6,094 bases of DNA from JAYEJW01 sp034716535 (GTDB taxonomy: Bacteria; Pseudomonadota; Gammaproteobacteria; Chromatiales; Chromatiaceae), in contig JAYEJW010000583.1 in the NCBI GenBank assembly GCA_034716535.1, positions 1-6,094 of the forward strand, in the 5' to 3' direction. Under the pieces are notes generated by a model. That model saw nothing but the letters and a program-made list of their open reading frames with translations, searched no databases and had not been told where the DNA came from. Shown here piece by piece: positions 1-6,016 of this stretch (its first letter is position 1; each line of letters begins with the position of its first letter). The position numbers and the translations under genes were made by a program.

Positions 1-240
1 AGGCGCGAAGTGCCGAAGCTGTGGCCCCGGAGCGGGGCGAACCGGGGCATAAAGGCTGTCGCCGAGCGGAAGGCGAAAGGGGGACTGGGACGTCCCGTTT
101 CGCATCCTGAGCACGGCGACACTCCGACTTCGATCCCGCACAAACGCACCTGGACGCGGGGGACCAAAGAGACCCCCTGGCCTCGCATATCCGCCTTCTT
201 CCGGCACCTTTGGGCCGCTGCGCGGAGACTTGATCATCGA
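1..240. other. Non-coding stretch downstream of the operon, rich in short inverted repeats
   Basis: No gene can be supported here. Several short GC-rich dyads are visible: a 6-bp stem with a 3-nt loop at 24-38 (GCCCCG / CGGGGC), whose left arm could instead pair with CCGGGGC at 42-48; the self-complementary GGGACGTCCC near 87-96; five G facing five C around 159-178; and a CGGC...GCCG stem with one bulge at 202-217. On the minus strand a frame stays open from an ATG at 237 to the window edge (79 codons), directly after the lyase stop and in the same frame. It has no Shine-Dalgarno sequence, is dominated by Arg, Pro and Gly, and lacks the strong GC preference at third codon positions seen in the neighbouring genes, so I read it as chance. 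The stretch is probably the 3' untranslated or intergenic region of the operon, possibly part of a dispersed repeat. Confidence 0.5.
202..217 (-). terminator. Possible weak 3'-end hairpin after the lyase gene
   Basis: A CGGC/GCCG stem continues past a one-base bulge with CC/GG around a three-base loop. It lies about 25 nt past the lyase stop codon on the transcribed strand. There is no run of U after it, so it is not a canonical intrinsic terminator. It could stabilise the transcript end or mean nothing. A small 5-3-5 dyad (TGATC-ATC-GATCA, 231-243) overlaps the stop codon itself. Confidence 0.2.
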
Positions 241-1167
241 TCAGGCCAATTGCGAATGGCTATGCTCTCTGCCTGGGTCGCCGGTCATGGATCCGACCCG
301 GCTACAGTTCTGACGGCGCAGCGCACAGGAGATGAACCGGCCGACCGCGACCAGCCAGTCCAGATTGACGCCGGTCTGGATCCCGCACCCCTCCAGCATG
401 TAGACCAGATCCTCCGTCGCCAGATTCCCCGCGGCCCCAGGCGCAAACGGACATCCACCCAGGCCCGCGACCGAACTGTCGACGGCGCCGATGCCGAGCT
501 CCAGGCATGCATAGACACTGGCCAGTGCCTGTCCCCTTGTATCGTGCAGATGCAGGGCCAGACGGTCAGCGGGCATCTCCCGGGACACAGCCTGCAGTAC
601 CTCGCGCACCTGGGCGGGGGTGGCGACACCGATGGTATCGGCCAACGCGATCTCGTCGCAGCCGAGCGCCGCCAGCCGGCCGGAAAGGTCCGCGATGACC
701 TGCGGCCCTACCCTTCCCTCGTACGGGCATCCAAAGGCGCAGGAGACGTAGGCACGGACCCAAAGGATCCCATCGGTCCGGGCTCTGACCATCAGCTCTC
801 GAAAGCGGTCCAGGGACTCGCAGATCGAACAGCCGGTGTTCCGGCGGCAGAAGGTCTCCGAGGCGGCGGTTAGGAAGGCGATCGCATCGATACCGGCGAG
901 TCTGGCCCGTTCGAGACCCCGGACGTTGGGCACGAGTGCGGACAGACGCGCGCCCGCGCGCGGCAAAAGCCCCCGGCAGACGGCCTCGGCGTCCGCCAGC
1001 TGGGGCACCCGGTCCGCACGCACGAAGCCCGCGACCTCGATCTCCTTCAGCCCAGCCGCAATGAGCCGTTCAACGAGAAGGATCTTGGTGGCCGTATCCA
1101 AACGTCCCGGCTCGGTTTGAAGCCCGTCCCGGGGGGAGACCTCGACGATGCGCACGGCCTGGCTCAC
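241..1167 (-). CDS. liuE: Hydroxymethylglutaryl-CoA lyase (LiuE/MvaB type)
   Basis: This cytoplasmic TIM-barrel lyase of the HMGL-like (DRE-TIM metallolyase) family cleaves HMG-CoA to acetyl-CoA and acetoacetate, the last step of the leucine branch. The 308-residue protein shows the N-terminal SPRDGLQ motif (Arg13, Asp14), the IEV glutamate (Glu44), the metal-binding HLHDT histidines (His206, His208), the active-site-loop cysteine in GLGGCP (Cys239) and the following Asn248, so the catalytic set appears complete. The length fits the family (about 300), with a slightly longer polar C-terminal tail (residues 284-308). The start is a GTG whose last two bases form part of the hydratase stop (GTGA, 4-nt overlap), with GGAG-type ribosome-binding sequence just upstream; the open frame extends further upstream but only into the hydratase gene. 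The segment after Glu44 reads GFVRADRVPQLAD where, from memory, classical lyases have SFVSPKWVPQMAD. A close homologue acting on a related 3-hydroxy-3-substituted glutaryl-CoA is therefore possible. Confidence 0.9.
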   Translation of the reverse strand: MSQAVRIVEVSPRDGLQTEPGRLDTATKILLVERLIAAGLKEIEVAGFVRADRVPQLADAEAVCRGLLPRAGARLSALVPNVRGLERARLAGIDAIAFLTAASETFCRRNTGCSICESLDRFRELMVRARTDGILWVRAYVSCAFGCPYEGRVGPQVIADLSGRLAALGCDEIALADTIGVATPAQVREVLQAVSREMPADRLALHLHDTRGQALASVYACLELGIGAVDSSVAGLGGCPFAPGAAGNLATEDLVYMLEGCGIQTGVNLDWLVAVGRFISCALRRQNCSRVGSMTGDPGREHSHSQLA

Positions 1168-1946
1168 CGCCTCCACTCCGGCCCCCGCTTCTCGAGGAAG
1201 GCGAGAATGCCTTCGCGCCCTTCCGGGGAGCTTCGCAGCTCCGCCAGCTGCTCCGCCAGCTCGCGGGAGGAAACGGGTGATGAGGCCGTCCACCGGCCTA
1301 GCAGCGCCTTGGCTTCCACCAGGGATGCCGGTCCACCCGCCAGCACATGGCGCACCTCTCCCTCCACGGCGGCGTCCAGCTCCTGTGGCGGCGCCACCAG
1401 ATGCACCAGACCCAGGTTCTGGGCCGTCCCCGCATCGAAGGTCTCTCCGGTGAGCATCCACCGGCGGGCCTGGCGTTGGCCGATCGCGTTGACGACCAAA
1501 GGCGCTATGACGGCGGGGATCAGGCCCAGGCGCACCTCGCGGAAGGCGAAACGTGCGTCGGAGCTGGCTACGGCGATATCGCAGGCGGCGATGAGCCCGA
1601 TGGCACCGCCGTACACCGGGCCGTTGACCCGGGCGAGGGTTGGCTGGCCGAAACCCGCAAGGGATTCGAACAAGCGGGCCAGGGCGATGGCATCCTGGAG
1701 GTTGGCGGCGGCATCTGCCCTGCCCATCGCCTCCATCCGTCGCAGATCAGCGCCGCCCGAGAAGGTCGCCCCCTCTCCCGTAAGCACAAGAATCCGCAGT
1801 CCCCGATCCCCTTTAAGACCCTCGAAGGCAGCCAGCATCTCGCCAACCAGGGTCCCATCCAGGGCATTGGCGCAATCCGGTCGGGAGAGCGTCAGGGTGC
1901 ATACCCCCCGCCCGTCGGTAACCATTCGCAGCGAGCTCGCGGCCAT
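1164..1946 (-). CDS. liuC: Methylglutaconyl-CoA hydratase (enoyl-CoA hydratase/crotonase family, LiuC type)
   Basis: Predicted to hydrate 3-methylglutaconyl-CoA to HMG-CoA in the cytoplasm. It is a 260-residue crotonase-fold protein, close to the usual 260-265. Visible features are the first oxyanion-hole motif FSGGADL (residues 62-68), the second GPVYGGAIGL (109-118), the ACDIAVA strand, the FREVRLGLIPAVIAP block (134-149) and the C-terminal SPEGREGILAFLEKR (240-254). The last two blocks match what I recall of LiuC, which separates it from general enoyl-CoA hydratases. The first of the two catalytic glutamates of rat-type hydratases is replaced by Gly117, while the second corresponds to Glu137; I recall the same glycine in LiuC proteins. 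The ATG at 1946 lies 8 nt after the carboxylase stop; its Shine-Dalgarno is weak, and an in-frame GTG overlapping that stop (1958-1956) is an alternative. Its own stop overlaps the GTG start of the lyase. Context strongly supports the specific function over a generic hydratase. Confidence 0.9.
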   Translation of the reverse strand: MAASSLRMVTDGRGVCTLTLSRPDCANALDGTLVGEMLAAFEGLKGDRGLRILVLTGEGATFSGGADLRRMEAMGRADAAANLQDAIALARLFESLAGFGQPTLARVNGPVYGGAIGLIAACDIAVASSDARFAFREVRLGLIPAVIAPLVVNAIGQRQARRWMLTGETFDAGTAQNLGLVHLVAPPQELDAAVEGEVRHVLAGGPASLVEAKALLGRWTASSPVSSRELAEQLAELRSSPEGREGILAFLEKRGPEWRR

Positions 1947-1954
1947 GGGTCGGC

Positions 1955-3562
1955 TCACATCCGAAAGACGCCGAAGCGACTCTCTTCGATGGGCGCGTTG
2001 AGGGCCGCCGCCAGTCCCAGGCAGAGGTACTCCCGGGTTCGCCCGGGGTCGATCACCCCATCGTCCCAGAGCCGGGCCGTGGCGTAGAAGGGATGGCCCT
2101 GAATCTCGTACTGCTCTTCGATCTCCTGCCGAAAGGCCGCTTCCTCGGCATCGGTCCAGGTCTTTCCCTTTGCCGCCTGGGAATCCCTCCGGACGATGGC
2201 CAGCACCTCGGAGGCCGTGTCGCCGCCCATCACCGAGATGCGTGCATTGGGCCACATCCAGAGAAAGCGGGGACCGTAGGCACGGCCGGCCATGGCGTAG
2301 TTTCCCGCACCGAAGGAGCCCCCGATGATCACCGTGAGTTTGGGGACCCGCGAGCAGGCCACGGCTGCCACCATCTTGGCCCCGTCCTTCGCGATCCCAG
2401 CCTGCTCGAACCGGCTGCCGACCATGAATCCGGTGATGTTTTGCAGAAAGACCATCGGGATGCGCCGCTGGGAGCAGAGCTGAATGAAATGGGCGCCCTT
2501 CAGGGCCGAGTCGCCGAACAGCACCCCCTGATTGGCCAGGATGCCGACGGGCCAGCCGTCGATGTGAGCGAAGCCGCAGACCAGGGTCTTGCCGTAGAGC
2601 GCCTTGAAGTCGTGAAACTCGGAGTCGTCCACCAGCCGGGCGATGATCTCCCGCGGGTTGTACTGGATCCTGGGATCTTCCGGAACCAGGCCATAGATCT
2701 CTTCGGCGGGATAAAGGGGCGGGCGGGACTCCTGGCGCGGGATCTGAGAGAGCGTCCTGCGCGCCAGGTTCTGAACTGCCGAGCGTGCCAGCCTCAAGGC
2801 CTGGGTGTCATCCTCCGCGAGGTGGTCGGCCACGCCCGACAGGCGGGCATGCACCTCGCCGCCGCCCAGCGTCTCCGCGTCCACGTCCTCTCCCGTGGCG
2901 GCCTTCACAAGGGGCGGCCCCCCCAGAAATATGGTTCCCTGGTTTCGTACGATAATGGTTTCATCCGACATCGCCGGGACGTAGGCGCCACCGGCCACGC
3001 AGGTACCGAGCACGACCGCGATCTGGGGGATGTCCGCGGCCGAGAGCCGCGCCTGGTTGTAGAAGATGCGTCCGAAGTGGTCGCGGTCTGGAAAGACCTG
3101 GTCCTGCAGCGTCAGATAGGCACCGCCCGAGTCCACGAGATAGCAGCAGGGCAAGGCGTTCTCGGCGGCGATCTCCTGGGCACGAAGGTGCTTTTTTGCC
3201 GTCATCGGATAATAGCTTCCCCCTTTGACGGTCGCGTCGTTGGCGACCACCACGACCTCCCGGCCATGGATCCGTCCAATACCCGTGATGATCCCCGCGC
3301 TGGGTACCTGGTTGTCGTACAGACCCAGGGCCGCCAAGGGGGAAAGCTCCAGGAAGGGACTGTCCGGATCGAGCAGCACCCGGATGCGCTCGCGCGGCAA
3401 CAGCTTTCCGCGCTGGACGTGCCTGGCCCGTGCCGTCTCCGGACCACCCTCCCGGACGCGGACCAGCTCCTGCTTCAGGTCCTCCACCTGGACCAGCAGG
3501 TGCTCCCGATTCCTCGCAAAGGCCTCCGAGCCTGTATCGATGCGCGACTCGATGACGGCCAT
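1955..3562 (-). CDS. liuB: Methylcrotonyl-CoA carboxylase carboxyltransferase (beta) subunit
   Basis: This is the carboxyltransferase subunit that moves the carboxyl group from biotin to 3-methylcrotonyl-CoA, giving 3-methylglutaconyl-CoA. At 535 residues it has the length I recall for Pseudomonas LiuB and aligns by eye almost end to end. Two crotonase-like halves are visible: the N-terminal half has RGKLLPRERI (51-60), NDATVKGGSYYP (108-119), VDSGGAYL (143-150), VFPDRDHFGRIFYNQ (156-170) and GTCVAGGAYVPAMSDE (186-201); the C-terminal half has FLQNITGFMVG (372-382), GGSFGAGNYAMAGRAY (414-429), FLWMWPNARISVMGG (433-447) and the terminal ALNAPIE...FGVFRM. The start is the ATG at 3562, sharing one base with the thiolase stop (TGATG) and preceded by GGAG; the open frame extends upstream but only over the thiolase gene. 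The stretch normally EQA after VMGG is DTA here (448-450). The partner biotin-carboxylase subunit is not in the window. Geranyl-CoA carboxylase beta is a less likely alternative given the neighbours. Confidence 0.95.
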   Translation of the reverse strand: MAVIESRIDTGSEAFARNREHLLVQVEDLKQELVRVREGGPETARARHVQRGKLLPRERIRVLLDPDSPFLELSPLAALGLYDNQVPSAGIITGIGRIHGREVVVVANDATVKGGSYYPMTAKKHLRAQEIAAENALPCCYLVDSGGAYLTLQDQVFPDRDHFGRIFYNQARLSAADIPQIAVVLGTCVAGGAYVPAMSDETIIVRNQGTIFLGGPPLVKAATGEDVDAETLGGGEVHARLSGVADHLAEDDTQALRLARSAVQNLARRTLSQIPRQESRPPLYPAEEIYGLVPEDPRIQYNPREIIARLVDDSEFHDFKALYGKTLVCGFAHIDGWPVGILANQGVLFGDSALKGAHFIQLCSQRRIPMVFLQNITGFMVGSRFEQAGIAKDGAKMVAAVACSRVPKLTVIIGGSFGAGNYAMAGRAYGPRFLWMWPNARISVMGGDTASEVLAIVRRDSQAAKGKTWTDAEEAAFRQEIEEQYEIQGHPFYATARLWDDGVIDPGRTREYLCLGLAAALNAPIEESRFGVFRM

Positions 3563-4728
3563 CAGGCTCCGTCCTGTGGCAGGTCCACCGCGACCGCCAG
3601 CGCCTCGCCCCCGCCGATACAAAGGGCCGCGATACCGCGTTGCAGGTTCCGATGGCGCAGGGCGTGGATCAGGGTCACGAGGATGCGCGCTCCGCTTGCA
3701 CCGATGGGGTGGCCCAGGGCACAAGCGCCCCCGTTGACGTTCACCTTGGCGTGATCGATCCCGAGTTCCCGCTCGGCGGCGATAACCACAGCCGCGAAGG
3801 CCTCGTTGATCTCGTAGAGATCCACGTCGGAGTCCTGCCAGCCGGTCTTCTCCCAAAGCTTACGGATCGCCCCGATGGGGGCGGTCGTGAACTCTCCGGG
3901 GACCCTGCCTTCCTGGCAGTACGCCAGGATCCTGGCGATGGACGGCAGCCCCTGCGCATTGGTCTGCTCGGCACTGGTCAACAGCAGGGCCGCTGCTCCA
4001 TCCGCGATGGACGATGCACTGGCCGCCGTGATCGTACCTTGGGGACGGAACACGGGACGCAGCCCGGGAATCTTTCGCGGATCCGCACGCAGCAGCGTTT
4101 CATCGTCCATGCCCTGCAACTGCGCCAACTCGCCTGCGAAGGCACCGCTCTCGGCAGCGGCCAGGGCGCGCCGACCCGACTCGATGGCGTACTCGTCCTG
4201 CACTGCGCGGGTGAGGTCCAGGCGATCCGCGAGCTCTTGGGCGAACTCTCCCATGTGCCGGCCGTCGTAGGGACTCTCCAACCCATCGAGGAGCATGTGG
4301 TCGGCGATCCCGTGGTGGCCGATGCGAAGACCATTGCGGACGCCGGAGAGCAGGTGCGGGGCTCGGCTCATGGACTCCATGCCGCCGGCAACGACCACAC
4401 CCGCGCTTCCGGCCCGGATCATGTCATGGCCGAACAGAACCGCCTGCATGCCCGACCCGCAGACCTTGTTTACTGTCGTACAAGCGACCGATTCCGGAAG
4501 CCCGGCGGCCAAGGCCGCCTGCCGTGCCGGCGCTTGCCCCAGGTTGGCCTGCAGCACGCAACCCATGATGACTGCATCGACGCTTTCGGGCTCGACGCGG
4601 CTCGACGCCAGCACCGCCTGGATCGCGCCGGCACCGAGCACCGTCGCCGACAGGTCAGCAAGCTGCCCCTGGAACGATCCCATGGGGGTGCGGCGAGCAG
4701 CGGCAACCAACACGCTCTCATGCGGCAT
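3562..4728 (-). CDS. Thiolase, probably acetyl-CoA C-acetyltransferase
   Basis: This type II thiolase has 388 residues, normal for AtoB/PhaA-like enzymes. All catalytic elements are present: the nucleophilic cysteine in NKVCGSGMQ (Cys90), the NEAFA motif (308-312), the GHPIGASGAR histidine (His340) and the second cysteine in CIGGGE (Cys370). The fold would be the usual tetrameric cytoplasmic enzyme that cleaves acetoacetyl-CoA with CoA to two acetyl-CoA, or runs in reverse. Between the dehydrogenase and carboxylase genes, the likely job is to complete leucine-carbon breakdown after the lyase releases acetoacetate, once that is converted to the CoA ester by an enzyme encoded elsewhere. The start ATG lies 11 nt inside the end of the dehydrogenase gene, with a purine-rich GGAAGGGGAA about 4 nt upstream, which supports coupled translation. 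The residue after CIGGG is Glu, where I would expect Met in many thiolases. Specificity for a longer or branched 3-ketoacyl-CoA cannot be excluded. Confidence 0.92.
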   Translation of the reverse strand: MPHESVLVAAARRTPMGSFQGQLADLSATVLGAGAIQAVLASSRVEPESVDAVIMGCVLQANLGQAPARQAALAAGLPESVACTTVNKVCGSGMQAVLFGHDMIRAGSAGVVVAGGMESMSRAPHLLSGVRNGLRIGHHGIADHMLLDGLESPYDGRHMGEFAQELADRLDLTRAVQDEYAIESGRRALAAAESGAFAGELAQLQGMDDETLLRADPRKIPGLRPVFRPQGTITAASASSIADGAAALLLTSAEQTNAQGLPSIARILAYCQEGRVPGEFTTAPIGAIRKLWEKTGWQDSDVDLYEINEAFAAVVIAAERELGIDHAKVNVNGGACALGHPIGASGARILVTLIHALRHRNLQRGIAALCIGGGEALAVAVDLPQDGA

Positions 4729-5887
4729 GACGTTCCCCTTCCGCCCCGACCCCGGGATTCAACAGATCCCGCGCGACGGCGATCCGCCGCATCTCGCTGG
4801 TGCCCCCGCCGATCTCGTACAGCTTGGCATCCCTCAGCAGTCTTCCCGCCGATGACCCGTTGAGGTAGCCCGGACCACCCAGACACTGGATCGCCGCCAA
4901 CGCCGTCTTCACCGCCGCTTCGGCTGCGAACAGATAACAGGCGGCCGCGTCTCTGCCGGATCGCGATCCCCTGTCGAATGCCCCGGCCACCCTGTAGGCG
5001 AAGCTTCGCGCTGCTTCCAGTGCCGTGTACATATCCGCCACCCGCGCCTGCATCAGCTGGAAGTCGCCGAGGGGACGGCCGAACTGCTGCCGCTCTCGCA
5101 GGTGCGGTAGGACCAGGTCCAGGGCAGCCTGCATCAGACCGATGGGTCCGCCCGTCAGCACCAGGCGTTCCGAGTCGAGACCCGACATGAGCACCGCTAC
5201 GCCACCGCTGACCTCGCCCAGCACCCGGTCCCCAGAAATCGCGCATTCGTCGAAGTGGAGCTCACAGGTCCCGGAGCTGCGCATACCGAGCTTGTCCATC
5301 GGCTCGCCCTTTCGAAAACCGGGCTGGCCGTCCTCCAGGATGAAGGCAGTAACGCTTCGGGAAATCCGCTTGGATTCGCCGGTCCGCATATAGACGATGA
5401 GAATATCCGCCTCGGGTCCGTTCGTGATCCACTTCTTGGTCCCGGTGGCGATCCACTGATCGCCCCGGCGTACGGCGCGGCAGCGCATGCCTCCGAGCAC
5501 GTCGGAGCCGGCCTCCGGCTCCGACATGGCGAGCGCGCCCACGCTCTTCCCCGAAACCAGCTCCGGCAGATACCGCGCACGCTGCGCCGCATTTCCGAAG
5601 CGGTAGAGGTTATCCACGCAGAGATTGGAATGGGCCGCGTAGGCAAGACCCGTCCCCCCGTCCGCGCGGGAGATCTCTTCCATGGCGACGGTGTGCTCCA
5701 GATAACCCCGGCCGGCCCCTCCCAGCGAGCGAGGCACGGTGAGCCCCAACAGGCCCGTCTCTCCCAGCCGCCGCCACAGGTGGCGTGGAAAACCGCCCTT
5801 CCGGTCGCGCTCCTCGGCAAAAGGAGCGATCTCCTTCTCCGCAAAGGCCCGCACCTCCGCCCTGAACGTCTCGATTCTGCTGCGCAT
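4718..5887 (-). CDS. liuA: Isovaleryl-CoA dehydrogenase (acyl-CoA dehydrogenase family)
   Basis: This FAD enzyme oxidises isovaleryl-CoA to 3-methylcrotonyl-CoA and passes electrons to electron-transfer flavoprotein. The 389-residue protein carries the acyl-CoA dehydrogenase order: N-terminal helical domain (about 1-115, including AMEEISRADGGTGLAYAAHSN), the central beta domain with AMSEPEAGSD (120-129) and KKWITNG (151-157), and the C-terminal helical domain. GLDSERLVLTGGP (236-248) contains Glu240, matching the unusual catalytic glutamate position of isovaleryl-CoA dehydrogenases, while the medium-chain position is a glycine in EIGGGTSEMRR (358-368); this pair supports the isovaleryl assignment. 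The ATG at 5887 is fixed by an in-frame TGA at 5905-5903 with no other start between. Its Shine-Dalgarno is weak, and the N-terminus is about ten residues shorter than many homologues. One stretch, GGPGYLNGSSAGR (337-349), departs from the usual GGNGYINEFPTGR. It is the first gene of the operon. Confidence 0.92.
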   Translation of the reverse strand: MRSRIETFRAEVRAFAEKEIAPFAEERDRKGGFPRHLWRRLGETGLLGLTVPRSLGGAGRGYLEHTVAMEEISRADGGTGLAYAAHSNLCVDNLYRFGNAAQRARYLPELVSGKSVGALAMSEPEAGSDVLGGMRCRAVRRGDQWIATGTKKWITNGPEADILIVYMRTGESKRISRSVTAFILEDGQPGFRKGEPMDKLGMRSSGTCELHFDECAISGDRVLGEVSGGVAVLMSGLDSERLVLTGGPIGLMQAALDLVLPHLRERQQFGRPLGDFQLMQARVADMYTALEAARSFAYRVAGAFDRGSRSGRDAAACYLFAAEAAVKTALAAIQCLGGPGYLNGSSAGRLLRDAKLYEIGGGTSEMRRIAVARDLLNPGVGAEGERHAA

Positions 5888-6016
5888 AGACCGGCTCTGA
5901 AGTCAGAAACTTAAAAATTAGACCGACAAGCCGGCGGGTAATTCCAGAGCGTATGGGTTGGAGATTATCCGGGCGAAGAGGGTCAAAAGTTGAGTAAGGC
6001 AGCAAGGTAAGGCCTG
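5888..6016. promoter_or_regulatory. Divergent intergenic region with the presumed operon promoter
   Basis: These 129 bases separate the minus-strand operon from the divergent plus-strand gene and are visibly richer in A and T than the coding sequence (for example TTAAAAATTA at 5911-5920). The region must carry the operon promoter if the dehydrogenase is the first gene. On the minus strand TTGACC (5991-5986) resembles a -35 box and TAATCT/GATAAT near 5970-5963 resembles a -10 box, but their spacing is only 11-13 nt, too short for a standard sigma-70 promoter. I therefore cannot name the start site. Two small dyads lie here: TCTGA-AG-TCAGA (5896-5907) and TCAA-AAG-TTGA (5983-5993). I do not see a long palindrome of the LiuR type. 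Confidence 0.5.
5896..5907. repeat. Perfect short inverted repeat just upstream of the dehydrogenase start
   Basis: TCTGA and TCAGA face each other across two bases, ending 9 nt before the ATG of the dehydrogenase gene. The two-base centre is too small for an RNA hairpin loop without opening base pairs, so if functional it would more likely be a DNA-binding dyad. At five bases per arm it can easily occur by chance. Confidence 0.3.

Noticed and set aside
158..178. GGGGG...CCCCC pair as an intrinsic terminator of the operon
   Set aside because: Only five pairs with a ten-base loop and no T-run following on the transcribed strand.
1..237. Minus-strand frame of 79 codons after the lyase, open to the window edge
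   Set aside because: No ribosome-binding site, Arg/Pro/Gly-rich composition and no third-position GC bias; random open frames of this size are common in high-GC DNA. It would need extension to the left to be reconsidered.
241..1461. Longer lyase reading frame starting well inside the hydratase gene
   Set aside because: The first 98 residues of that extension are the hydratase sequence read out of frame, whereas the GTG at 1167 gives the normal family length and has a ribosome-binding sequence.
3191..3197. A AAA AAG slippery heptamer in the carboxylase reading frame, as in dnaX programmed frameshifting
   Set aside because: It encodes the conserved Lys-Lys of the TAKKHLRAQ motif, and the downstream zero frame is the conserved protein. 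A -1 shift would only yield about 80 unrelated residues before a TGA. I saw no obvious stimulatory stem or upstream Shine-Dalgarno-like element.
2093..3754. Long plus-strand open frame (553 codons) antisense to the carboxylase gene
   Set aside because: It mirrors the codon bias of the real minus-strand gene, has no recognisable motif, and the opposite strand encodes an unmistakable full-length carboxyltransferase. The same applies to the plus-strand frames at 10-873, 1117-2001 and 3640-4863.
5963..5991. TTGACC and GATAAT/TAATCT as a sigma-70 promoter for the operon
   Set aside because: The gap between the two boxes is 11-13 nt rather than about 17, so they cannot be used together as a standard promoter; kept only as a remark in the intergenic entry.
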